The notes under the pieces: model-generated | Databases searched by the model: none | Told to the model about the DNA's origin: nothing | What the model saw: only the letters and a program-made list of their open reading frames with translations | In this document: positions 20,901-30,635 of the stretch, in pieces | Layout of the letters: each line of letters opens with the position of its first letter | How positions within the stretch are numbered: position 1 is the stretch's first letter | Assembly: GCF_037102585.1 (NCBI RefSeq) | Contig: NW_027043820.1 | Coordinates: 654,501-718,500 of the forward strand | Reading direction: 5' to 3' | Source: Saccharomycopsis crataegensis | Taxonomy: Eukaryota > Ascomycota > Saccharomycetes > Ascoideales > Saccharomycopsidaceae | Length of the DNA stretch: 64,000 nt | Made by a program: the position numbers and the translations under genes

Positions 20901-22394
20901 ATGCTGGAGGACGCAATATTGGCGAAGGTTGACAGAATACACCACGCTCAGAAGAAATATAACATCTTCATCTCCACCAGGCCCGTCAATGATTTGCGTA
21001 ACCAGATTCTCTCCAACATTGATGATGATAGACCGTTGACTGGTACGCTTTGCGCTATCAAGGACAACATTGTCACCAAAAATGAAGCCACCACTTGCGC
21101 GTCAGCGATTCTCAAAGATTATCAGGCTTCTTTCAACGCAACAGTGGTAGAATTATTAGAAAATAACGGGTCAGTAATCATTGGTAAAGCCAATTTGGAT
21201 GAGTTTGGCATGGGAGCCAATAACACCCACTCTTTCACGGGTCAGACCTTGAATCCCATGTATGATGATGAAAAGTCCAGTGAAACTTTGTTAGATAAGC
21301 ACAAGTATGTTCCTGGCGGGTCTTCTGGTGGGTCAGCAGCAGCGGTAAGTGCCGAATTGTGTGATTTTGCCTTGGGTAGCGATACCGGGGGATCAGTCCG
21401 GTTACCAGCAGCTTATTGTGGAGTTTATGGGTTCAAACCGTCGTACGGTAGGATATCTAGATACGGAGTACTTCCTTATGCTGATTCATTGGATACTGTG
21501 GGTATTTTGGCGAGAAGTTTGAGAGTCACCAGGAAAGTCTACGATGTGTTGAACCAGAGCGATGTAAAAGATCCAAGCTCTATCTGTGATGAAGTGAGGT
21601 CGAAAATAAGTAAGACTGTTACAAGGCTTGCCAGAGTTGAGGATACAGAAAAAATAACTATCGGGATTTCCAAAGATTACTTAGCCAAAGGAGTCACTCC
21701 AGACATCCTTGTGACATTAGAATTAATTGCCTCCAAGTTGTTTGAATCAGGGTACACTATTGTCCCGGTAGATATCCCAAGTCTACCAATATCGATCCCT
21801 GCCTATTTTGCCACTGCCTATTCTGAAGCAGCCTCCAATTTATCTAGGTACGAGGGGGTAGAACGCGGGTATTCTAATATTGCCACCGATGGTTCGGAAG
21901 ATTATAAATCATTCATTTCCAAAAATAAGCTCCAAGGGTTTGGCAATGAAGTCCAGAAAAGATTATTAATTGGAAATTACAATTTGAGCTCCGAAAAGTT
22001 CCGAGACAATTCTCGGAAGGCCCAAGCTATTAGAGACCGACTCCGAAATGAATTCAATTCAATCTTTAAAATGCCCAATGCTTTAACAGTCACGGATTTT
22101 GAAAATGCTGAGATCGACGCTATGTCTGTGGATTTCATCATTGCCCCGATTTCCACCACTAAAGCTCCAAAGTTGGAAGATCTTAATAATAAAAGGAACG
22201 TCGACCCTATAAGTGCCTATGTCAACGATGCTTTTTTGATCCCATCTTCTTTGACTGGATTGCCTTCGATTTCTGTTCCATGGCATAGTAGTGGCAGTGA
22301 ATACCCTACAGGATTGCAAATCATTGGGCAATATGGAGACGATCAAAGGGTTTTGGATTTCGCCGAGAAAGTTGGAGAATTGAATACATTCTGA
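20901..22394 (+). CDS. HER2: Mitochondrial Glu-tRNA(Gln) amidotransferase subunit A
   Basis: A 497-residue amidase-family protein, the GatA subunit of the mitochondrial GatFAB complex that converts Glu-tRNA(Gln) to Gln-tRNA(Gln). The amidase Ser-cisSer-Lys triad regions are present: the Lys in LCAIKDNIVTKN, the middle Ser in PGGSSGGSAAA and the nucleophile Ser in GSDTGGSVRLPAAYCG. NLDEFGMG is typical of GatA. The frame is open from a TTG at 20871, but the first ATG is 20901, in line with the short N-terminus of yeast Her2. Confidence 0.93.
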   Translation: MLEDAILAKVDRIHHAQKKYNIFISTRPVNDLRNQILSNIDDDRPLTGTLCAIKDNIVTKNEATTCASAILKDYQASFNATVVELLENNGSVIIGKANLDEFGMGANNTHSFTGQTLNPMYDDEKSSETLLDKHKYVPGGSSGGSAAAVSAELCDFALGSDTGGSVRLPAAYCGVYGFKPSYGRISRYGVLPYADSLDTVGILARSLRVTRKVYDVLNQSDVKDPSSICDEVRSKISKTVTRLARVEDTEKITIGISKDYLAKGVTPDILVTLELIASKLFESGYTIVPVDIPSLPISIPAYFATAYSEAASNLSRYEGVERGYSNIATDGSEDYKSFISKNKLQGFGNEVQKRLLIGNYNLSSEKFRDNSRKAQAIRDRLRNEFNSIFKMPNALTVTDFENAEIDAMSVDFIIAPISTTKAPKLEDLNNKRNVDPISAYVNDAFLIPSSLTGLPSISVPWHSSGSEYPTGLQIIGQYGDDQRVLDFAEKVGELNTF

Positions 22395-22688
22395 TTATTC
22401 AGCTTTTTTTTTTTTTTTTCATGATTATTATTCTTATTCATTTTATAGTATAGACCCTGAGCTATAGAGACATAAATACACTTCATTGAGTTTTACAATA
22501 AAGGGGAGATAAATCATGAACTTGTAATATTGAGGCCCCCGACAGGGTGACCTGCATCACGATAAAATGTAAAAAAAAAACAACATGTAAACAATAGCTG
22601 TAGCCATAGTTTTTTTATCACCATATCGATAAACTAAGGACATATCCCCTTATATTTTAACGACTCGCGTAGTCACTAGACCCAAAAG

Positions 22689-23801
22689 ATGTCTGACGTC
22701 TTCTATGATGAGTACTTGAAGATATACAAAGCCCTGCAGATCCCCATCCTTCATCCGGAATCTTTTCAACGTCAACACGCGACACGCAAAAACAGAACGC
22801 CAAACTATTATTCCCAGCTTAAGACCATCATCTCACGAATCGCCTGGGATATCTACAAAGAGTCTCTTTACAGCGGTACTAATGGAATTTCTAAAGTATC
22901 GGGTGTCTTGATAACCAAAGCGTTACAGTCGAAAGCGATAGGGCCACCACGAAGAAGCATCTCCAACGAAAAAGCCCTAACACCACGGTATATTAAGTCC
23001 CATACCCTGATACTATTTAAACAAGAGACTTTACTTGACAAGCAACAGAACAGTTACGTTTTAAGCTACATATTAGTGAAATTTCCTAGAGAACTCAACT
23101 TGAAACGGCAAATCATTGTTTTTGCCCAGTCGACAGACAATAGTGATCGGAAACCCTTTGATACCTTGATTCTTCTTCGAACTTCAGTACCGAAACTCAC
23201 CCATACTTTCCTAAAATGGTGTGAGCTCAAGCTTGGTGCTAGTGTGATGTTGCAACCATGGCTACCGACCCAGGAATTTCTATTGAGAACCGTGGATTTG
23301 GTGTTCAATCATCATTTTTCAAGCAATATTGCTGGATCATCTCTTGAAGATGCATTACAACGACTACAAAGGTTTGGCGATTTGGTGATAGAGTTCAATA
23401 TATTAACGAAATTGAATGCATTAAGTAGCACGAAGATCCACGTCGCTAATGAGGATCTAAAACAATATGTGCATCTGATTATCAAGAGGAAGCAAAATAA
23501 GCAGAATGATGATGGTGGTGATGGTGGTGATGATGATGATACTGATGTTTTTGGGTTTATTGATATAACGGATATATTATTTTCGCATTTCTATGCTTCA
23601 ACAACAATTGATTTCCGCTCCTTGAGGATATCTAAACTCAGGATCAGTAACAACCTTATCTTTTCCATGGACAGCGCTGGAGCAAAAATACAATTTTATA
23701 GTGGGGGTTTGGATATTTCCAGATCAAGCAGTCATAGCAAAACCAGCAAATTTCCATTGAATATTAGCGATTATATTTTCGAAATCTATAAAACACTTTA
23801 G
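22689..23801 (+). CDS. Possible inner-kinetochore protein of the CENP-L/Iml3 family
   Basis: A 370-residue soluble protein from a clear ATG. The central region fits the CENP-L pattern of a conserved Leu/Phe strand followed by an amphipathic helix and a Trp: DTLILLRTSVPKLTHTFLKW, then a Trp-Leu motif (LQPWLPTQEF). An acidic Gly/Asp insert (GDGGDDDDTD) at about 278-287 looks disordered. In yeast Iml3 pairs with Chl4 in the CCAN kinetochore complex. I rate this as a pattern match, not a confident assignment, and the N-terminal 90 residues show nothing I know. Confidence 0.4.
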   Translation: MSDVFYDEYLKIYKALQIPILHPESFQRQHATRKNRTPNYYSQLKTIISRIAWDIYKESLYSGTNGISKVSGVLITKALQSKAIGPPRRSISNEKALTPRYIKSHTLILFKQETLLDKQQNSYVLSYILVKFPRELNLKRQIIVFAQSTDNSDRKPFDTLILLRTSVPKLTHTFLKWCELKLGASVMLQPWLPTQEFLLRTVDLVFNHHFSSNIAGSSLEDALQRLQRFGDLVIEFNILTKLNALSSTKIHVANEDLKQYVHLIIKRKQNKQNDDGGDGGDDDDTDVFGFIDITDILFSHFYASTTIDFRSLRISKLRISNNLIFSMDSAGAKIQFYSGGLDISRSSSHSKTSKFPLNISDYIFEIYKTL

Positions 23802-25791
23802 CTAACGATTTCGCGGGCTAATTTTGATTTTTGAAGATCATCTCCTCTCTAGTTATTGTGTAACATGATGATTGACTATATTCTCGTCAGATCTAATGTG
23901 ATTATGAAAGATTCAGAATGTGAGTCCCATTGAAAAAAATTAAACCACCCCATTTTATCAGGCTTCAATATCGTTTGATATCTAACAATCTGCACCAAAT
24001 GATATTCCATCATTAGGAAGACAAGGAGCTTTGCTTTTTTTTGTGTTACTATTATTATTATTATTTTAGTGCACTATGCTTCTATACCTAGCTATAAGGG
24101 GTTATCTTCCATCATTACAAACCACCAAACATAATTTGAAAATTCAAGCCAAAACAAGGGATGCATTAGACCATTGGGATTTTCAAGGACGGAAGAAAGG
24201 TGTTCTAGATGGGGGAGATCAGGGCAAAACCACTTTTGGCAGATTCTGCGGAAGGATCAGGACACGCTTCTTTGAACAGGTCATGATAGGAATCCAAGAC
24301 TATAGTTATCGAAGATCGCACAGTATCTTGTGGATGGGGATGGAAAATTACTGGAGAAGCATCAATCGCAACCATGGTTATTTTTTCGGTCTAATATTTT
24401 CTTGAATCTTCGCTTCTATTTAGGTTGGTGCTCATAAAATCCCAAGAGGAATGAAATTGTCAATTTATTTCTTGAAGATTTGGGAAACAGAATATGGATG
24501 GGTATGGGCTCTCCCTCCCTGTTGCATCGTTGTCACCACATGGATACGCGTAATTACATAATTTCGCCTCCAGGGCAAAAGAAAACATAAAAGCAAAAAG
24601 GGAATCAGGAATTTGGCTTCTCTAAATATAATGGAAATTGGACAAATGAATTAATCCTTATGGACCATGTGGTCCTGGTGGTTGGTGGTGATGGAACAAA
24701 TCTCTTTGTTCAACATCTGTCGATTGGAATATCTATTGGAGCAGCGACTGCAGCAGAGGCAAAAAAAAAAAAAAAGTATGGAGGAAATAATGGTGACTGG
24801 AAACTTCATATCCTAATATATTCTGCTTTGCAACTGGAGTATAACGAAGAAAAGAGTGATGAATGTCATTGAAATTTTTGATTCTTCATTGGCCTTTATA
24901 TAGAGGGTTCTTTTCATCGCATTAACCATTATAACCATTGAATATTTGTGTGTAGTGACAAAGGCCTCAAAATCCAAAAAGACTTTTCTCTTGTAATCTA
25001 AGTGATCTGATAAATGGAGAGCTAAATTTTGACACACGTTCTTGATACCAAAATAAATCTGGATGAGGAATTCCTCATTTTCCAAATATGTTCCATCTTT
25101 AACCTCGTTGCTTTCTTTCGCACTATACAATTGATCAATTATACATATAATAGGGGTATGTGCATCTATTGTAATATTACATATATGTGAAATGACCTCT
25201 TACTAAAAGTTGAGTCGACCAGATTTGGTTTCCCCAGAGCATTGGAGATTTTCCGAAAGCTCCTACGTGGCGAAGCCGTGAATTCTGATGTACTAAGGCG
25301 GCGTTTGTTACTCGAGGAAGCATGACACGCTGTTTCTAATCTATCTAGTCCATTAGTTAATATAATAAGTAAGTGTTTGAGAAATATGGAAGCTTCCCTA
25401 TTATATTGTCGCGGGAGTTCTCAAGAGCATCCGGACTGTTTTTTTTTTTTTTTTTTCACTGCTCATTTATGTTTCGTAGATATGCAGAGCAAAAGACGTA
25501 ATATATGAGAGCAAAAAGACGTATATGATACAGACAACCAAAATTGAAGGGGAGGGAATATCCCCCTCTCCTCTCCTCCCCCACACGGTAATGATGATAA
25601 TAATCTTTAGTGTTAATAATAATAATCATGTATGCTGGCGGGAGGGCCCCCAGGCTTTCTGATTACGTAATTGATTATATGTATATACTACGCGCACTCG
25701 CACTGGCGTAAACAAATCGGTGGTGAAATCAAACAACATCTTCATATACTATTCTACCGTAAGTGAGATCCAACGACACCAACACTCTAGC
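23802..25791. other. Long gene-poor region with weak coding-like segments
   Basis: Two stretches deserve mention. At 24076-24405 (+) there is a 109-codon ATG frame, overlapped in a second frame by KIAQYLVDGDGKLLEKH-like sequence around 24316-24400. At 25199-24813 (-) a 129-codon open frame reads as plausible protein (SAKESNEVKDGTYLENEEF, IKNVCQNLALHLSDHL) but has no start codon near its beginning. Both look more like decayed gene pieces than active genes. A T run (25440-25456) and C-rich tract (25559-25581) precede AIM3. Confidence 0.3.
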
Positions 25792-27963
25792 ATGTCTGAT
25801 TTCTGGAGTGAAAACAAAGGTACTTTCAAGAAGGTTGGTATTGCAACCATCAAAGGGACAGCTAAGGGCACGGTATTCTTGACAAAGACCGGTTACAAAG
25901 CGGTGCAGAATGCTAGAGGCAAAGAAGGTGTGAACCAAGAGAACAATAAAAAGGAAGGCGAGGATGAGGCCACAGAGGGATCAAATGCTTCCTCTACCTC
26001 TTACGGTTATAGGCCACCACCAACCAGAAGTTACACTACACCAACATCGTTTGCCTCGCCTCCTACCCATCACTCAATCTCGGGGGGTTCTGTCACGAAT
26101 CAACCTCAGGCTCAACAACCAACTTATGCTTCCTCTGTAGCATATCAGGCAACTCCAATACAAACAACTATATCATCGCAAGCTGCACCAATTTCTCAAG
26201 GCTCAGTTACTCAGCCTGGTTATCATCATTATCAGCAACAACAACAACAACAACACTATAATTTCGAGGCTTCCAGCGATGAAGTCACCAGGCCTACCAA
26301 TTTATTGGCACAATTCAGATCATCGACTAGTCTGGTGCCGAAAATCAATAGCTTTTCAAGCGTTTCTCCACTGTCTCAACCACAATCTATTTCAAACACG
26401 GTCAGTGATTTCGGGTACCAAAGAGCTGCAGTGCCTTTGCCTCCTTCTCAATCTCAACCGGTTGCCATACCGGTCGCAGCCATTCCCCCACCTACTATGA
26501 AGAAGATTGACATCTCTGCATTGCCTCCTCCTCCAATACACAAAGATAGGGGCAAAAAAATTGACGTTGCACCAGAACCAAAAAATGCTACTTTGAATAC
26601 CATTCAACAACAACCTGCCAGACCAACAGCACCACTCTCAACGGATACAAACCCTCCGAGCCCTGTGGTTCTCGAGGATCGTGCTTCACTACAAGCCAGG
26701 GAAACGACGGGAAGCGGTACTAACTTGCAAGCTACTACCAAGCCTCCTCCATCATTGCCTTCTCGTGTAATCCCCCCTCCTCCAGTATCAAGAGGCACTT
26801 CTTCTTCTTTTTCTTCTTTTTCTTCCTCAAATAATGCTTCCAAGGAAACCTCCCCTGTCCCACCAGCTTTAAAAAGACCAGTGGTTGATAATACCAAGGA
26901 GATCTTTGCGCCACCTCCAAGACCTCATGGTACCAAAAGCTCTGTGGCCAAAAGTCCAGAACCAAATATGCCTGTTACATCAACTACCGGCCCATCTTTG
27001 AGATTGCCTCCTTCTAGACCGACACCTCAAACCCCTGGAAACTCATCAACACCAACACCCGAACCTCAAAACTCGAGGAAAATGACGAGCCCTATTGCCT
27101 CCACCGAATCACTAAAGAAGTTTGCACCACCTCCTAGACCTTATAACTCCACTGCGCCTGTGGCGAAAAGTCAGAACGTGTTTGAAAAAGTTCGGCAGCA
27201 AAGGGAACAAGATGAAAAAGAACGTTTGAATAAATTGAAGAAAGCGGAGGAATATAACGAGTATTTGACAAATAAGCTTTATTCCGGAGAGAATCAGGCA
27301 CAGGAAAGTGAAGAGGAGAAGGAATCTGAAAAGCGAGAAGTTCCTACACCTCCTCCCGTGGTACCTAAAACAGCGTTTCCGCCGCCACCTGTCAGAGCTT
27401 CTACTCTTAAAGACGGTGGTATAGAGGGCTGTGTAAAGCTCAAAGATCCAGAAGGAGTGCAGGAAAAGGAGAATAAACCATTTGAGTTCCATCGTAGAAG
27501 AACTTTTAAGAAAGTTGAAGAGGTTGTTGTGGATCCTATTCCGGTGTCAATTTCTGAAAGTAATAATGTATCAAATGAAATCCAGGCTGACGAGGAACTA
27601 AATGAAACCATAATTAAAAAACCTTTATCGAAACCAAAACCAAAACCAAAACCAAAACCAAAACCAATACCAATACCAAAGCCTAAGCCAAAACCTAATG
27701 CTACAATCTCAACATCTGGAGGCCAAAAGAAACCACCAGTACCAAGACCAAGAAATTTGGTAGCAGAAATTGAAACTAAGCCTAAGGTTGATGCACCAAG
27801 TGCTCCTAAGCCAAAGCCAGCAGTACCAGCCCCTAGGCGTAAACCGAAAGTCCCTGAAGTTCCTCCAAAGGCTCCTGAGGTGAAAGCGAAGCCAAAACCA
27901 GTTGTCAAGCCCAAACCAACGCATCTCTCTATGAAGAAGTCTGCTGCTGATACTGCTTCTTAA
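25792..27963 (+). CDS. AIM3: Aim3-like actin-patch-associated proline-rich protein
   Basis: A 723-residue disordered, Pro-rich protein. The N-terminus MSDFWSENKGTFKKVGIATI with KTGYKAVQNAR matches the short conserved Aim3 start (WxxNK...KTGYKA). A second conserved block is KIDISALPPPPIHKDRG. Repeated FAPPPRP motifs (about residues 360-470) resemble SH3-ligand motifs, and a KP dipeptide tract (27631-27702) follows. Aim3 works with Rvs167 at cortical actin patches. The open frame runs upstream to a GTG, but the ATG at 25792 gives the conserved N-terminus. Confidence 0.78.
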   Translation: MSDFWSENKGTFKKVGIATIKGTAKGTVFLTKTGYKAVQNARGKEGVNQENNKKEGEDEATEGSNASSTSYGYRPPPTRSYTTPTSFASPPTHHSISGGSVTNQPQAQQPTYASSVAYQATPIQTTISSQAAPISQGSVTQPGYHHYQQQQQQQHYNFEASSDEVTRPTNLLAQFRSSTSLVPKINSFSSVSPLSQPQSISNTVSDFGYQRAAVPLPPSQSQPVAIPVAAIPPPTMKKIDISALPPPPIHKDRGKKIDVAPEPKNATLNTIQQQPARPTAPLSTDTNPPSPVVLEDRASLQARETTGSGTNLQATTKPPPSLPSRVIPPPPVSRGTSSSFSSFSSSNNASKETSPVPPALKRPVVDNTKEIFAPPPRPHGTKSSVAKSPEPNMPVTSTTGPSLRLPPSRPTPQTPGNSSTPTPEPQNSRKMTSPIASTESLKKFAPPPRPYNSTAPVAKSQNVFEKVRQQREQDEKERLNKLKKAEEYNEYLTNKLYSGENQAQESEEEKESEKREVPTPPPVVPKTAFPPPPVRASTLKDGGIEGCVKLKDPEGVQEKENKPFEFHRRRTFKKVEEVVVDPIPVSISESNNVSNEIQADEELNETIIKKPLSKPKPKPKPKPKPIPIPKPKPKPNATISTSGGQKKPPVPRPRNLVAEIETKPKVDAPSAPKPKPAVPAPRRKPKVPEVPPKAPEVKAKPKPVVKPKPTHLSMKKSAADTAS

Positions 27964-28504
27964 GAGATCGCCAAGTCTTTTGTGATTTACAGAATTTAGC
28001 ATTTATTTTTGCGATTTCAAGAAGCAGAATCTCAAAATACAGAAATTATAGGTAGGATCTCGACTGGTCCCGTTTATACTATGGTGCAGCAGTTCTGTGT
28101 GATATCATACGCTGATGAAGTTGGATAAGTGAGATAAAAAAAAATTTCCTTTGGGTCTATTACTCTTGAATAGATAAGCATCTTATAATGAATATAATAC
28201 AGCTAAACAACCCATCTTTAGCGTCGAAATGTATATAATCCAGTAAAAAAAAAGTTGGCATCGGTTGCCACCAAAATGATTTCTTTATAATATCATCAAA
28301 GAAGCTACGTATTTCATGCGAGCGATGTAGGCTTTAAGGTTTCGGATTTTCGCATATCATACTTAGATGACATCCTAGTACTGTTACAATTGTACCAACA
28401 TCACTACTGGTAAGAAAACGTATACCCAAATAGGGTAGGTACAATTAGTTTATGAAACCCCCCCCCCCCCCCTCTCCCCAAAGTTAGCAATACATCACAA
28501 ACAA
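27964..28504. other. Intergenic region left of the Harbinger fossil
   Basis: 541 bp containing a 9 bp inverted pair (AATTGTACC at 28388-28396, GGTACAATT at 28438-28446) and a 15-base C run (28458-28472). The left end of the transposon should lie here but I cannot place it. Confidence 0.4.
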
Positions 28505-29178
28505 ATGTATGAAATGAATTATTGTTATTATAAAGGTATAAATCCTTATAATTGGTATTTATTCAAGTGTTTATTACTTGAGATCTGGTATGATGGTTCT
28601 CCTTTCCTAAACCAGACAGACCGCAATCACCCTGTATATAACCTCACTGTAGCACATAGGTCCTGGCTTAAAAGTACTTCGGAAATTTGTCATTTCAAGA
28701 GAGATGCTTTCAGAAATGCGGTTAAAGCATTATTAAGGAGCTTATAAAAAGCTTCTAGAGAAGAGGAAACTTGGACGGGTGGCAGTGGAGGTATAGAGAA
28801 TCCCGAGTTATTATTGGATCTCTACCATCTATTTAAAGATAAAGAGGATGGAGGGACTTTGACAGAAACTATTGTAGAATTTCGAGCGAAGAGAAACGAA
28901 ATTAATCAGCAAAAAATAAAAAAAAAAAAAGGGGCAACACAAGGAACGCAAATGACAGTATGAGAGAAGTATCGCAAACATTAGATTGCCATTTTGACGG
29001 AGGATCGAGTACGCCTGATTGATATCGGCGAACTGCTTCGTTAAGATCTCTGGATAGGGGACACCACCGGAATTTAATAGTGGCACGCATAATAGTCGTG
29101 TGTTGAATGCTGCTTCAAATGAGTCCCAAAATAATCGGTCAACTTTGCCTGCTGGAAATGCAAAAGACCAAAGAACAT
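28505..29178 (+). pseudogene. Possible second gene of the Harbinger element, broken
   Basis: An ATG-started frame (28505-28747, including HFKRDAFRNAVKALLRSL) continues past a stop in the same frame with KASREEETWTGGSGGIENPE and EFRAKRNEINQQK to 28974. Further protein-like Ser/Asn/Thr-rich sequence follows in the other two frames (for example TPPEFNSGTHNSRVLNAASN) to about 29178. Harbinger elements often carry a Myb/SANT-like partner of the transposase. I do not see a clear Trp-repeat Myb fold, so the role is a guess from position. It could instead be a separate dead host gene. Confidence 0.4.
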
Positions 29179-29287
29179 AAATCATTTTTTTTCGTCTGAT
29201 AAGCTCGCAGATCAGTTCACTCTTTGAAAATATGAGACAGAAGTAAAGGTTTATCTAATATATATTAATTGCAAGCTTAAATAAAAA

Positions 29288-30635
29288 TTATGTTTCTTCT
29301 TCTTCTTCTTCTTCTTCTTCTTCTTCTTCTTCTTCTTCTTCTTCTTCTTCTTCTTCTTCTTCTTCTTCTTCTTCCATTAGAATCTCATTGTCATCAGGAT
29401 CTTGTCCAGGTATGTCTGAAGAGCAGAAGCTGCCTCATTGCACGTCGTAAGGACAATCAATTCTTTCCATGGATAAGTACTCCTCTAGGGAGTAGTTGGC
29501 GCTTTTTATTGCGGTCTTGAAATTAACGAACAAGATACTGATACTATAGAAAAGTCCTATGGGGGATAATTTTTCCCCATTTTTTGTTTTCAATTTAAAA
29601 AATGGAAAATTTGAATTGAATGCTGCGATTTCACATTCAACTTGAGTTCGCAAGGCGTTCAAGTCATAATTTTGTGTCTTCATTTTTTCTACACAAGATT
29701 CAACTTCATCATCTTCCAATTCTGGGAAAACCTTTGTAGGGTTACAAATTTCATACCGTAAGTAGGGGTTTTTTTAGTACAGAACTTCTAGGATACGCAG
29801 CAGCACCACCATCATAAAGACAACAGCCAGGGAAGGAATCAGAAAATCTCTTCTCCAATTTGGCTTTTCGGTAATGCTCAGAATCATGAGTACTACCAGC
29901 TGTTGGGCCTATAATGCCTAGAAGCATTCCATCGGTTCCAAGAATATATTGAAACTTCACACAGTAGGCCTTCTTGTACCTACTATAATAAACCTAGTCA
30001 TTTTCGTTGGGTTCACAAATGTCCACCGTTGTAGCGTCGATGAAACCAATCAAAGTAGGATGGTAATTTTGGCCAGACAAGCTCTGCAAGTCATCAATTC
30101 TGCTTTTCGGCATTGTGTAACACCCAATCTTTAACAAGTACCAGTACTTGCGATAAATGTAATTGCATAATTTGATGACTGATGAGCATATAACTTCAGG
30201 CGAAAGACCAAGTAGCACCGAAATATCAGCAAGTCTGTAAGGTACAGCAAAACGCGATAGAAGGCATAGCAAGGCATTTAAGGGCGAGGTCCTAACTTTG
30301 AACTCTTTTACAAAACCTGAATCAATTTTCAATATATCCAACAAATAATAGATTTCAGCCTTAGTGAACCTGAAATGTAAAACAGCGAAACGGCTACTGT
30401 AAGAATCCAAGCTAAACTTGAAAGCTGGTCTGTTAGCACCATCATTACGATAAGCCACGCTTAATTCCTTTTCTTTTTCTCTTTCGGAGGCAATTTTTCT
30501 CCTTTTTGCGTCATTCAACACTTTTTCGAGAACACCCAGCCTATCGAGTATCTAGTTCATAAGCTCATCATCGAAACTTTCTATGGATTTCTCCACCAAT
30601 TGAATTTGTAATTGGCGTAGCTGCTCTTGGTTCAT
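29288..30635 (-). pseudogene. Harbinger-type (DDE_4) transposase, broken
   Basis: The relic begins with ATG at 30635 (MNQEQLRQLQIQL). A helix-rich DNA-binding region follows (LNALLCLLSRFAVPYRLADI, SPEVICSSVIKLC). The catalytic core is recognisable: the first Asp in GFIDATTVDICEP (30036-30038), the second in GSTHDSEHYRKAKL, the LYDGGAAAYPRS block and the Glu in LRTQVECEIAAFNSNF. Three in-frame stops (near 30557, 29995 and 29436) and one frame change at an A run near 29775 break it. After the last stop the same frame runs on through an Asp-rich tail into a poly-Glu tract and ends at TAA 29288-29290, so the original protein was about 448 residues. Confidence 0.8.
29296..29373. repeat. (CTT)26 microsatellite
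   Basis: A pure trinucleotide repeat of 26 units. On the minus strand it reads GAA and lies in the transposase frame, so it looks like a glutamate-rich tail of the dead protein that has expanded. Confidence 0.95.

Larger units (their letters stand above)
28505..30635. mobile_element. Fossil PIF/Harbinger-type DNA transposon, ends not defined
   Basis: A minus-strand transposase relic (30635-29288) and a plus-strand protein-like relic (28505 to about 29178) converge. Two-gene layout is known for Harbinger elements. I could not find terminal inverted repeats or a 3 bp target duplication, so the true ends may lie outside these coordinates. Both genes are broken in several places, so the element cannot move by itself. 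Confidence 0.7.

Noticed and set aside
25177-25323. 48-residue minus-strand ATG frame with Arg-rich start
   Set aside because: Resembles a mitochondrial presequence, but it overlaps another open segment and has no family match or splice partner I can defend.
28388-28446. 9 bp inverted pair as the transposon's terminal repeat
   Set aside because: Both arms lie on the same side of the element. I found no matching copy beyond 30635.
28829-29185. 118-codon minus-strand frame in the transposon region
   Set aside because: It lies antisense to the better supported plus-strand segments and gets part of its length from an A run.
29290-29520. Plus-strand frame beginning with a long Leu run
   Set aside because: It is the antisense of the GAA microsatellite and the transposase tail.
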